From: Levilactobacillus senmaizukei DSM 21775 = NBRC 103853
Lineage (GTDB): Bacteria > Bacillota > Bacilli > Lactobacillales > Lactobacillaceae
Direction of reading: 5' to 3'
Assembly: GCF_001592085.1 (NCBI RefSeq)
Contig: NZ_BCWD01000004.1
Span: forward strand, 61,070-125,069
DNA: 64,000 nt
Notes under the pieces: model-generated
What the model saw: only the letters and a program-made list of their open reading frames with translations
Databases searched by the model: none
Told to the model about the DNA's origin: nothing
In this document: positions 28,801 to 36,842 of the stretch, in pieces
How positions within the stretch are numbered: the first letter of the stretch is position 1
Layout: the number at the start of each line of letters is the position of its first letter
Made by a program: the position numbers and the translations under genes

Positions 28801-30159
28801 ATGCTAAAACAATTTGAAACACATTTTAAGACGCTCGGTTATTCAGAACCGACGGCCATTCAAGCGGCCGTCTACGCGCCAATGGCTGGGGATCATAACG
28901 TGCTTGGACTGGCGCCCACCGGTTCTGGTAAGACGGTGGCCTTTACCTTGCCAGCGCTAGCTAACCTGCTGCCCGGGGATGGGATTCAGCTGATCGTGTT
29001 GGAGCCCTCCCAGGAGTTGGCAATTCAGACCAGTCGGGTCATGCGTGATTGGGCCAAGCTACTCGATCTGAAGGTCGTGGCGTTGACTGGTGGAGCCAAT
29101 GTTAAACGGCAAACGGAACGCTTGAAGAAGCGGCCAGAAGTCGTCGTTGGGACGCCGGGTCGGGTCTTGAACCTGGTCAGTGACCGGAAGCTCAAGCTAC
29201 ATCTCGTTTCTGTGTTGATCATCGATGAAGCGGATGACCTCCTGAACGGAGATACCTTGTCGACGGTTAGAGAGATTGCTCAGGCGGCCCCCGCGGATGT
29301 TCAACTCGGGTTCTTTTCCGCGACCGACACGCCCATTTTGCATGAACTAGATCGATGGTTTGGTCAGGCCGTGGAACGAATCGACGTCCGGGCAGAAGAC
29401 CAGACGCAGGGCCAGGTTCGTCACGGCCTGTTACAGGTGGGTATGGGCAAGCGTGACCAAATGCTCAAACGCCTCCTGGCAATCCCCAACTTCCGGGCGC
29501 TGGTCTTCTTCAAACAAACGAATGCCTTACAACACACGGCGACTAAGTTTTATCATGATCACGTTTCCGCAACGAGCCTAACGAGTGATCTGCGTCAGGT
29601 GCAGCGGGAGAAGGCCCTACAGGATTTCCGGTTGGGGCGCACGCGATTGTTACTGACCACGGATGTGGCCGCCCGGGGACTCGATATTCCCAAATTGCCC
29701 GCCGTGATCAACTATGACCTGCCCAGTGGGGTGAATGAGTACGTTCACCGGGTTGGCCGGACCGGACGCATGGGTGAACCGGGCCAGGTCATTAGCCTGG
29801 GAGATGACCACGATCTGCGTGATCTGAAGAAGCTTTTGAAGGACACGGACTACGATTTGGTGCCACTGTACTTCAGCGGTCGTAAGTTAACAACGGAGCG
29901 ACCCGTTGCTGCGGCTAAGCCCGAGGCAGCGGCACCCCAAGCTACCGACCAAGCAGCAACGGCCCAAAAACCAGTAGCTGGCGGTGAGACACAACCCGCA
30001 ACCAAGGTCCAAAAAGCTGGTAAATCGGTGACGAGGGCTAAGGCCGCGGTTCCAGTGACGCCAAATCCTAGTAAAAAGAAGAAACATAAGAACCGGCATT
30101 CCAAAAATAAAGGGATGCGGAAGAAGTGGCGTGACCGGGACGCCCAACAACCAGAATGA
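28801..30159 (+). CDS. DEAD-box RNA helicase (CshB-like)
   Basis: ATP-dependent RNA helicase for ribosome assembly or mRNA turnover. Seen: a Q-motif region ending PTAIQ, motif I APTGSGKT at 38-45, GGANVKRQ, motif II IIDEADDLL, SAT motif III, ARGLDIP and motif VI HRVGRTGRMG. The C-terminus (about 365-452) is an Ala/Pro/Lys-rich tail ending in a very basic RNA-binding segment (KKKKHKNRHSKNKG). It has 452 aa and an AGGAA ribosome binding site. The exact orthologue (CshB versus another DEAD protein) is uncertain. Confidence 0.88.
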   Translation: MLKQFETHFKTLGYSEPTAIQAAVYAPMAGDHNVLGLAPTGSGKTVAFTLPALANLLPGDGIQLIVLEPSQELAIQTSRVMRDWAKLLDLKVVALTGGANVKRQTERLKKRPEVVVGTPGRVLNLVSDRKLKLHLVSVLIIDEADDLLNGDTLSTVREIAQAAPADVQLGFFSATDTPILHELDRWFGQAVERIDVRAEDQTQGQVRHGLLQVGMGKRDQMLKRLLAIPNFRALVFFKQTNALQHTATKFYHDHVSATSLTSDLRQVQREKALQDFRLGRTRLLLTTDVAARGLDIPKLPAVINYDLPSGVNEYVHRVGRTGRMGEPGQVISLGDDHDLRDLKKLLKDTDYDLVPLYFSGRKLTTERPVAAAKPEAAAPQATDQAATAQKPVAGGETQPATKVQKAGKSVTRAKAAVPVTPNPSKKKKHKNRHSKNKGMRKKWRDRDAQQPE

Positions 30160-30163
30160 TCCT

Positions 30164-30178
30164 TTACAATTATTGTAA
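30164..30178. repeat. 15-base perfect palindrome before tRNA-Arg
   Basis: TTACAAT-T-ATTGTAA lies 4 bases after the helicase stop and 27 bases before the tRNA. There is no T tract, so a terminator is unlikely; a protein-binding site is possible. Confidence 0.4.
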
Positions 30179-30205
30179 TCCGTGTCAAAATTAAGAGCGG
30201 ATTAC

Positions 30206-30278
30206 GTCCCCATAGCACAACTGGATAGGGCACTCGCCTCCTAAGCGAATGATCCCGGTTCGAGTCCGGGTGGGGACA
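30206..30278 (+). tRNA. tRNA-Arg (anticodon CCU)
   Basis: Cloverleaf drawn by hand: acceptor GTCCCCA / TGGGGAC with discriminator A; anticodon loop CTCCTAA with anticodon CCT at 30240-30242, reading AGG; T arm CCCGG-TTCGAGT-CCGGG. CCA is not encoded. Two imperfections: an A-G opposition in the D stem (GCAC / GGGC) and a C-A opposition at the top of the anticodon stem (CTCGC / GCGAA). A terminator follows directly. Confidence 0.92.
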
Positions 30279-30283
30279 GTTTT

Positions 30284-30313
30284 AAAGGTCGAGACCCAGG
30301 TCTCGGCCTTTTT
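30284..30313 (+). terminator. Terminator after tRNA-Arg
   Basis: The stem AAAGGTCGAGACC / GGTCTCGGCCTTT, with one wobble, ends in TTTTT. Confidence 0.85.
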
Positions 30314-30395
30314 GAGTGGGCAATGGTGGTGGTCACTCGGCACGGACCATTTGAGGTTTTAAAGGTTATCCATACCTAAACGGCGGCAATTCCTA

Positions 30396-30401
30396 TATAA
30401 T
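30396..30401 (+). promoter_or_regulatory. -10 element of the universal stress gene
   Basis: Perfect TATAAT, with no convincing -35 upstream. Confidence 0.4.
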
Positions 30402-30429
30402 AAGGGTAGTGAACAGGGAGGAATGTGCA

Positions 30430-30882
30430 ATGGACGACGTGGAGTCAATGAATCCTAAGAAATTCACTCGAATTCTGGTGGGGGTGGATGATTCACCCGA
30501 TGCCCAGTTAGCCTTTCGGTATGCCATGAACCGAGCTAAGTTTGACCAGGCAGAACTGGTCATTTGTTCCGTGCTGGAATCAGACACCATGAATATTTAT
30601 CAAGCCCTGAGTAAGGATTACGTGCACGGCCAGCGGGCTGACCTGCAGGAGCATTTGTTACAGTATCAACATCTGGCAGAACGCTTTGGTATCAAGCAGG
30701 TCAGCATCGTTATTGGCGAAGGTGACCCTGGTGAAACGATTGTTAAAACCATTATTCCTAAGGTTAAGCCTGACTTACTGGTGGTGGGCTCACTATCCAA
30801 GGGTGGCGTGCGCAAGTACTTTGGGAGTCAGGCCGCCTACATGGCCAAGTATGCGCCAATTTCAGTGATGATTGTTCGTTAG
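30430..30882 (+). CDS. Universal stress protein (UspA family)
   Basis: Small cytoplasmic stress protein of 150 aa with the UspA alpha/beta fold. Seen: TRILVGVDDSPDAQLAF at the N-terminus, with the ATP-site Asp, and the C-terminal VVGSLSKGGVRKYFGSQA, close to the G-2x-G-9x-G-S/T nucleotide-binding motif though the first glycine pair is altered. The ATG is preceded by GGGAGG at 8 bases; a frame starting 21 bases earlier lacks a ribosome binding site. It is a single gene with its own terminator. Confidence 0.9.
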   Translation: MDDVESMNPKKFTRILVGVDDSPDAQLAFRYAMNRAKFDQAELVICSVLESDTMNIYQALSKDYVHGQRADLQEHLLQYQHLAERFGIKQVSIVIGEGDPGETIVKTIIPKVKPDLLVVGSLSKGGVRKYFGSQAAYMAKYAPISVMIVR

Positions 30883-30888
30883 GACCCC

Positions 30889-30914
30889 AGGCAGCTGGTA
30901 AAGCTGCCTTTTTT
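30889..30914 (+). terminator. Terminator after the universal stress gene
   Basis: The stem AGGCAGCT / AGCTGCCT around GGTAA is followed by TTTTTT. The next 190 bases show no supportable gene. Confidence 0.85.
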
Positions 30915-31108
30915 GTATGGGGTGAAGCCGTTCCCGCGATCATTGAGTTAATTGGCAAATCATTATAGGGGTATGGCCGTTTTCGGGTTGCCACAACCAC
31001 AGCACGGCCAATGATTTAGCTGATCGGTTGGACAAACAACTGCCGAAGAAAGTTAAAATGTTGTTATTTTTTCGGGAACCTTACCAGTGGGGGACAGCCT
31101 GACCATAG

Positions 31109-31143
31109 AAAAAGCCATCGAGCTGATGGGCTCGATGGCTTCT
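31109..31143 (-). terminator. Terminator after the GT2 gene
   Basis: Read on the minus strand: AAGCCATCGAGC, short loop, GCTCGATGGCTT, then T-rich. Confidence 0.85.
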
Positions 31144-31147
31144 TTGC

Positions 31148-32089
31148 TTACTTTTCTTCGCGAACGATATATTGTGGCCGATGTTTCGTTTCCAGATAAA
31201 TTTTATTGATGTACTGACCCAAAATCCCTAAACAGAATAATTGAATCCCACCAACTAATAAGAGGATAACGACAAGCGACGGCCAACCGGCTACGGACCC
31301 GCCTACCGTCAATGCGCGAACAATGACGAAGATGAGACCGACGATGGAAAGAATGAAAGATAAACTCCCAATCCAGGTTGCGAGCCGTAAAGGTACGTTT
31401 GAAAAGTCGATGATGCCTTCAATTGAGTAGGCGAACAATTGACTGATACTCCAGTGCGTCGTCCCGGCTGCGCGGGGTTGACTTTCGTATTCTAGGTAAG
31501 TGGTCTTGAAGCCCACCCAGCTAAAGATCCCTTTGGAAAATCGGTTGAATTCAGGTAATGAAATGACAGTATCCACGAACTGCCGAGTCATTAACCGATA
31601 GTCGCGCGCGTTAGGCTCGATCCGAACTTCGGAAATCTTGTTGATGACGCTGTAGAAACTAGAAGATAGGAAGGCTCGGAACTTACTTTGGCCGCGCCGT
31701 TCCTTTTGAATGGTTCCGACGCAGTCGTAACCATCATTTTCGATTAAGCTGACCATTTTAGGTAACAACTCCGGTGGATCCTGTAGATCGACATCCATTA
31801 CTGCCACCATATCCCCGGTCGTGGCTTGTAATCCAGCAGCAAGTGCCGATTCTTTCCCAAAGTTTCGCGAGAACGAGCGAAAGTGGACGGTCTCCGGATG
31901 ACTCTGGTGTAACTCTTTCATTTCGTCTAAGGTGTGGTCACTCGAGCCATCATCTACGAAAATATATTCCGGCGTTACCGTCGGAGTAGGTGTGTTCATT
32001 GACTCGATCACATTGCTAACGGTTCGGTAAAATAGTGGAATTGACTCCTCCTCGTTATAGCAAGGAACGACCAGACTAAGCTTTTTCAT
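31148..32089 (-). CDS. Family 2 glycosyltransferase, polyprenyl-phosphate type
   Basis: Membrane-bound GT2 enzyme of the GtrB/DPM1 type that transfers a sugar, usually glucose, from a nucleotide sugar to undecaprenyl phosphate for surface glycosylation. Seen: VVPCYNEEESI near the N-terminus, the metal-binding MDVDLQDPPE, the YRLM and GTTHWS segments, and two C-terminal transmembrane helices ending KHRPQYIVREEK. It has 313 aa from the chosen ATG, which has AAAGGA 9 bases upstream on the minus strand; a GTG 18 bases earlier lies within that ribosome binding site. No flippase (GtrA) or third gene adjoins it. Confidence 0.88.
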   Translation of the reverse strand: MKKLSLVVPCYNEEESIPLFYRTVSNVIESMNTPTPTVTPEYIFVDDGSSDHTLDEMKELHQSHPETVHFRSFSRNFGKESALAAGLQATTGDMVAVMDVDLQDPPELLPKMVSLIENDGYDCVGTIQKERRGQSKFRAFLSSSFYSVINKISEVRIEPNARDYRLMTRQFVDTVISLPEFNRFSKGIFSWVGFKTTYLEYESQPRAAGTTHWSISQLFAYSIEGIIDFSNVPLRLATWIGSLSFILSIVGLIFVIVRALTVGGSVAGWPSLVVILLLVGGIQLFCLGILGQYINKIYLETKHRPQYIVREEK

Positions 32090-32304
32090 CACTGACATTC
32101 CTTTCACACAACGTTCTAATCTTACCTCAAATTCAGATGATTGACCATTAAAATTATTTTACATTACTGTACCAGGTTGGCGAATGTTCAGGGTTTCATG
32201 GCGTTTGGTTGGTAAAGGAACTGGCGACAGCCTGAAATAAACTGATCACAGCGGCGCGAAATTCCTAAGAATCACCGGATATAATAACATGAGCGAATAG
32301 CATC

Positions 32305-32313
32305 TGCTATAAT
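32305..32313 (+). promoter_or_regulatory. Extended -10 promoter of wecB
   Basis: TGCTATAAT with TATAAT at 32308-32313, 35 bases before the start. The remaining gap between the divergent GT2 gene and this site holds no gene I can see. Confidence 0.6.
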
Positions 32314-32347
32314 TGACCTTAAATAATTCTCCGTTGGAGGGAACATT

Positions 32348-33481
32348 GTGACGAAACCGATTAAAGTAATGACGGTGTTTGGAACCCGTCCGGAGGCCAT
32401 TAAGATGGCCCCGATCATTTTAGCCATGCAACAACAGCCAGATAAGTTTACGCCCATCACTGTGGTCACGGCGCAACACCGAGAGATGTTAGACCAGGTG
32501 CTCGATATTTTCCATATCAAACCAGAATACGACTTAAACATCATGCGACCCAATCAAACTCTGAGCGGAATTACGACTCGAGTGCTGAATCAGCTCGATG
32601 ACATCTTGACCCAAGCGGCACCGGACATCGTGCTGGTGCATGGGGATACGACGACCACCTTTGCGGCGAGTGTCAGTGCCTTTTATCACCAGACCCTTTT
32701 GGGGCATGTGGAAGCCGGTCTGCGGACCTGGGATAAGTATTCCCCATATCCGGAGGAGATGAATCGCCAATTAACGGATATTTTGAGTGATTTGTACTTC
32801 GCTCCGACAGAACTTTCACGTGAGAACTTGTTGAAGCAAGCCCATCCGGATGACCACATTTATATTACCGGTAATACCGCCATCGATGCCTTGGCACAGA
32901 CGGTGGATCCCGATTATCACCATGCGGTGCTCGACCAAGTCCAAACCGGACATCGGCTGATTCTGTTGACCATGCATCGCCGCGAGAATCAGGGAGCGCC
33001 AATGCATGCCGTGTTGAAAGCCGTACGGCGTGAGGTTGAGCAGCATCCGGACGTCGAGGTTATCTATCCCGTTCACTTGAGTCCTGCCGTTCAGAAGGTC
33101 GCACACGCCGAGCTAGATGGCATGGACCGGATTCACCTGATCGATCCCCTGGACGTGGTGGACTTCCACAACCTCTCTGCGCGGAGCTACTTTATCATGA
33201 CCGATTCTGGCGGGGTTCAAGAGGAAGCACCATCGCTAAGTAAGCCGGTATTGGTACTGCGCGATACCACAGAACGGCCGGAGGGTGTCACCAATGGGAC
33301 CCTGAAGCTAGTGGGAACCAATCCCGACAAGGTGACGGCAGCCATGGAGACCCTGCTGAATGATGACCAGGCCTATCAGAAGATGGCTAAGGCTAAGAAC
33401 CCATATGGGGATGGTCACGCGGCTGAAAGAATCTTAAAGGCAATTGAAGACAAAATCAATGGAGGCAATTTGAATGGCTGA
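32348..33481 (+). CDS. wecB: UDP-N-acetylglucosamine 2-epimerase (non-hydrolysing)
   Basis: Interconverts UDP-GlcNAc and UDP-ManNAc, the latter a precursor for wall teichoic acid linkage units and polysaccharides (MnaA/WecB). Seen: the N-terminal FGTRPEAIKMAPII, VHGDTTTTFA, HVEAGLRT, TMHRRENQG and the C-terminal DSGGVQEEAPSL with RDTTERPEG. It has 377 aa. The GTG start is preceded by GGAGGG. The following NERD gene starts inside its last codons, so the two are translationally coupled. Confidence 0.93.
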   Translation: MTKPIKVMTVFGTRPEAIKMAPIILAMQQQPDKFTPITVVTAQHREMLDQVLDIFHIKPEYDLNIMRPNQTLSGITTRVLNQLDDILTQAAPDIVLVHGDTTTTFAASVSAFYHQTLLGHVEAGLRTWDKYSPYPEEMNRQLTDILSDLYFAPTELSRENLLKQAHPDDHIYITGNTAIDALAQTVDPDYHHAVLDQVQTGHRLILLTMHRRENQGAPMHAVLKAVRREVEQHPDVEVIYPVHLSPAVQKVAHAELDGMDRIHLIDPLDVVDFHNLSARSYFIMTDSGGVQEEAPSLSKPVLVLRDTTERPEGVTNGTLKLVGTNPDKVTAAMETLLNDDQAYQKMAKAKNPYGDGHAAERILKAIEDKINGGNLNG

Positions 33482-34325
33482 GACGGCGTATGACCGGGCC
33501 GAAATTAAGACCACAGAACAATTATCAGAAATCATGCGGGATATTCATCAAGCGGCCCGCAAAAATAATGAACGTTTCGATTATAAGATTCTACGAAATG
33601 TTCATTTTGCCAATAAGGTCAAGAATCCCATTACCCAGGAGATGAATGATGGGGACTCTTGGCGAGTGATGCAGATTGATAACCTATTGGTGACGTCCTT
33701 TGGGGTCATCAACGTCGAAAGTAAATACTGGCGGGGAATGATTTTCCATGACCTGTCGGACGAAATTTTCTCTTCCAGTCTGGATGAGTTTTCCGCGGTA
33801 AATCTGAAGCATCAGTCGAAGGACACAGCGGAAACGTTGACGAAACAGCTAGACCGGTTCTTCTTGCCGAATCTGTCTGAGGAGAACGAGTCTCTGATCC
33901 AAGGGTATACCATGAGCCTGGAACAGGAGGGCCGCGGACAACGGTCAATCACGCTGCATACCGGGATTAGTAATCCGGCAACGCAGGCCGAGTTGTCTTC
34001 CAAACTGTTGGTTCGTTACATCAACAGTGAGTTAACGATGCACCGTAAGTTAGAAAACAAAAATGACCGGACGATCGACTTTGTTAAACCTCTGGTGTAT
34101 TACAACTACTATGATCGTTATGAACGGACCAACTCGTTGGTTGTGGGGAATAAAACCAAGTTGAATCCCAACGATGCGTACAACTGTACGGCCGTTGGTA
34201 ACTACCATGACTTGAAAACCTTTATCGAAACTTTTCGTGAGGCCAAGCGGGTACGTTTCAGCCGAAAAACTCTAGAAAAAATGATCGGTACGTTGAAGTT
34301 CGCTGAGGACTACGGGTCGTTTTAA
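33474..34325 (+). CDS. NERD-domain (nuclease-related) protein
   Basis: Protein of 283 aa. Residues about 65-95 (QIDNLLVTSFGVINVESKYW) match the core of the NERD domain, whose PD-(D/E)xK-like site would be an Asp, then Glu-x-Lys; here the D of QID and E-S-K of VESKYW fit. The rest is charged and not recognised; no membrane segment is seen. It overlaps wecB by 8 bases and is followed 21 bases later by yihY. Role unknown: NERD proteins are found with helicases, kinases or alone and some are thought to be nucleases. The ATG is used because of an AATGGAGGC context within wecB. Confidence 0.65.
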   Translation: MAETAYDRAEIKTTEQLSEIMRDIHQAARKNNERFDYKILRNVHFANKVKNPITQEMNDGDSWRVMQIDNLLVTSFGVINVESKYWRGMIFHDLSDEIFSSSLDEFSAVNLKHQSKDTAETLTKQLDRFFLPNLSEENESLIQGYTMSLEQEGRGQRSITLHTGISNPATQAELSSKLLVRYINSELTMHRKLENKNDRTIDFVKPLVYYNYYDRYERTNSLVVGNKTKLNPNDAYNCTAVGNYHDLKTFIETFREAKRVRFSRKTLEKMIGTLKFAEDYGSF

Positions 34326-34346
34326 GCGAAAGGGGCGCGACGGGCC

Positions 34347-35261
34347 TTGTACAATCGTTGGCGTAAACTTATGGGGCCGGTAAAGCACGTGCTCCAAACA
34401 ATCATTAAACATTATCAGATGGCCAATGTGGGAGATTCGGCGGTTGTGTTGGCCTACTATATATTGCTATCGCTATTTCCGGCACTACTGGTCTTGGCCA
34501 GCTTGTTGCCGTACCTCCATATTGAAACCAGCACGGTGCTCAATAATATTGAGCCGATGGTTCCAGAAAGTATTTTTGATATGCTGGCGCCCGCGGTTCA
34601 CTCCTTCCTGAATAATCGAAGCAGTGGGGTGTTGTCGATCGGGGTGATTGTGGCGCTCTGGTCATCATCGAAGGCCGTTGCCGCGTTTCAGCGGACCGTC
34701 AACCGGGCCTATGGGGTTGCAAAGGATCAGAATGCGTTGGTCAATCGGGGGTTGGCATTTTTCTGGATGGTAGCCTTGATTATGCTTTTGTTCCTGGTCA
34801 TGTTGTTCTTTAGCTTTGGTCAACTGGTGATTGAACAACTGACGCCGCTGTTACACATCCCACATGTGGTTTTGGCCTCGGTCAACGCGGTGAAGTGGCC
34901 AGTCACTTTCATCATGGTTTTCTTGGTCCTGATGATTTTGTTTTACCTGGTGCCCAGTGCTAAATTAAAGTTGCGGTTTGTCTGGCCGGGAGCCTTAACC
35001 GCCACCGTGGGTTGGTTATTGTTATCCCAGGCATTTACACTTTATATTAAGTATTTCATTCATAACATCGATAGCTATAAGACCATAGGGACTTTTATTG
35101 TTTTAATGTTCTGGTTGGATTTCACCGGTCTCATTTTGATGTTTGGGGCGGTGCTAAATGCGGCCATTCAAGAGTTAGTGGTGGGAGACATTGAAGAACG
35201 AACGACCTTGCAGGCGTTGTTGAAACGTCATAGCAAGGATAAAGATGATGAAAACACGTAA
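34347..35261 (+). CDS. YihY/BrkB family membrane protein
   Basis: Integral membrane protein of 304 aa with six predicted helices and the family block GDSAVVLAYYILLSLFPALL at about 30-49 and WSSSKAVAAFQRTVNRAYG. Function unproven; despite older naming it is not an RNase BN. The TTG start has AAGGGG about 11 bases upstream, a little far; an ATG at 34371 lacks any ribosome binding site. The tail is charged (KDKDDENT). It is probably transcribed with wecB and the NERD gene. Confidence 0.88.
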   Translation: MYNRWRKLMGPVKHVLQTIIKHYQMANVGDSAVVLAYYILLSLFPALLVLASLLPYLHIETSTVLNNIEPMVPESIFDMLAPAVHSFLNNRSSGVLSIGVIVALWSSSKAVAAFQRTVNRAYGVAKDQNALVNRGLAFFWMVALIMLLFLVMLFFSFGQLVIEQLTPLLHIPHVVLASVNAVKWPVTFIMVFLVLMILFYLVPSAKLKLRFVWPGALTATVGWLLLSQAFTLYIKYFIHNIDSYKTIGTFIVLMFWLDFTGLILMFGAVLNAAIQELVVGDIEERTTLQALLKRHSKDKDDENT

Positions 35262-35293
35262 AAAAGAGGAGCTGTGACGGTCGTCACGGCTCC
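35261..35293. terminator. Terminator between yihY and flavodoxin genes
   Basis: The stem GGAGCTGTGACG / CGTCACGGCTCC, with one wobble, has a run of A on the left, giving a T tract for the minus strand. It is weaker for the plus strand. Confidence 0.75.
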
Positions 35294-35344
35294 GTTTACG
35301 TTGCAGGTCTGGATATAAAAACAATTGTAATGGGTCGTGCCCGC

Positions 35345-35794
35345 CTAGCTTTGAGCAGACGCCGTCAGACCACGGGCGAAGATGACGAGACGCTGATGAT
35401 CGTCGGCATCGGGGGCCAGATCGATCTTGACCGGTTGGGCCCCTTCACGCGCGCCAGTTAGCTGAAAGGCCGCCTCAAAATGGTCGACGGTGGTATTGTA
35501 ATCGGTCCCGTAATAGGTGTCGCCCGATCCGGCCACGCCGAACACTTGATGGGGCAGGCGAGTTGCCTGTAGGTCTTCGTAAAAGTCGAGGCCCTCATCG
35601 GGAAGTGCGCCGCCATCGTAGGTGTAGGCACAGACCACACAAATATCGACCTGCTGAAAGTCGGTGGCGTCCGTCTGGAAAATTTCGCTTTCGGTGACTT
35701 GGCATCCTTGGTGCCGTAATTCTTCGGTGACGATCGCCGCCACTTGACGATTATTACCGGTAATGGTGGCATAAACCACGTGGGCCGTCAGCAT
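35345..35794 (-). CDS. Flavodoxin
   Basis: Small FMN-binding electron carrier of 149 aa. Seen: the phosphate-binding loop ATITGNNRQVA near the N-terminus (T-x-T-G-N layout), the flavin-stacking loop region AYTYDGGALPDEG and GVAGSGDTYYG. It acts in the cytoplasm; partner reductase unknown. The ATG has AAGGAGGC upstream on the minus strand. It is a single gene. Confidence 0.9.
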   Translation of the reverse strand: MLTAHVVYATITGNNRQVAAIVTEELRHQGCQVTESEIFQTDATDFQQVDICVVCAYTYDGGALPDEGLDFYEDLQATRLPHQVFGVAGSGDTYYGTDYNTTVDHFEAAFQLTGAREGAQPVKIDLAPDADDHQRLVIFARGLTASAQS

Positions 35795-36007
35795 CCTGTT
35801 GCCTCCTTACTGTGTCAGATTTCGGCCTAATTATACCAGGTGGGATGGGCCCTGACTAGGAATCATTAGGTGGGGGCACCATCATGCTGGCGAAAAGATG
35901 ATCGACTAACTAATCTAGCCCTTTAGGGAACCCTGGCTCTGGGGAGCTGGTAGAATAAATTTTGAGAACAGCGGTGGTTGTTCTTGGTGAAAGGTGTGAC
36001 GGTAATA

Positions 36008-36808
36008 TTGGCAACAATTACCATGATTGAAGCGCAGAAACGACAAGGTCGATTTAACATTTATGTGGATGGCCATTATGCGTTTCCAGTGAGTGAAAAT
36101 GTCCTGATTGATTTCCGGTTGTTTAAGGGGATGGAGATTGATAAGGCATTGGAGGAGCAGCTGGTAGCGGCGGATGACGTGTCTAAGGCCTACAATCGGG
36201 CGTTAGACTACCTGTCGCACCAGTTACGAACGGAAAAGGAAATTACGGATAAGCTGATTAGTCTAGACATTGAACCGGTCACGGTCGAACAGACCATGAA
36301 GCGGTTGCGCGAATTGAACTTGGTTGACGACAGTCACTACGCGATCAGTTACGTGCGGACCATGATGCATACGGGGGACAAGGGCCCTCGCGTGATTCGG
36401 CAACATCTCCGTCAAAAGGGAATCGGCGAAAAGCTGATCGATGATGCTCTTCAGGTTTACACGCCCGAGGATCGTTTGGAGATTGGGACGGCTGTGGCCG
36501 AGAAGTTGGTCAAGCGCTATCGGCGGCAGGCTTTTGGCACTCAGAAACAGAAGATTCGTCAGGGATTGATCAGTCGCGGTTTTGCGGTTGACGAAGCGAA
36601 TCAGATGCTGGAAGCATTGGATTTGACGCCGGATGTCGATGAGCAACAGGTCCTGCTAGCTAAGCAGGGAGAAAAGATGTGGCACCGCTATCGGACACTT
36701 GGCGATAGTGAGCGTCGTTATAAGACCAAACAGGCCTTGTATCGGAAGGGGTTTAAGCTAGATGACATTAGTCAATGGCTCGCTGATTTAGGGGAATCAG
36801 CGGATTAA
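36008..36808 (+). CDS. recX: RecX family regulator of RecA
   Basis: Binds RecA filaments and limits recombinase activity. Seen: three tandem three-helix repeats over 266 aa, the N-terminal AQKRQGRFNIYVDGHYAF pattern seen in lactobacillus RecX and YNRALDYLSHQLRTEKEI. Start choice: the longest frame begins 30 bases upstream at another TTG, but the family begins with the (M)ATIT segment, so the TTG chosen here gives a normal length; the GAAAGG ribosome binding site is then about 11 bases away. A GTG at 35996 is another possibility. Confidence 0.87.
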   Translation: MATITMIEAQKRQGRFNIYVDGHYAFPVSENVLIDFRLFKGMEIDKALEEQLVAADDVSKAYNRALDYLSHQLRTEKEITDKLISLDIEPVTVEQTMKRLRELNLVDDSHYAISYVRTMMHTGDKGPRVIRQHLRQKGIGEKLIDDALQVYTPEDRLEIGTAVAEKLVKRYRRQAFGTQKQKIRQGLISRGFAVDEANQMLEALDLTPDVDEQQVLLAKQGEKMWHRYRTLGDSERRYKTKQALYRKGFKLDDISQWLADLGESAD

Positions 36809-36842
36809 CGCCAACCGTTAAAAGAGTAAGGGGGACTCAGAA

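Noticed and set aside
35978..36007. Longer RecX N-terminus from an upstream TTG
   Set aside because: The family starts at the (M)ATIT segment, and the extra residues match nothing.
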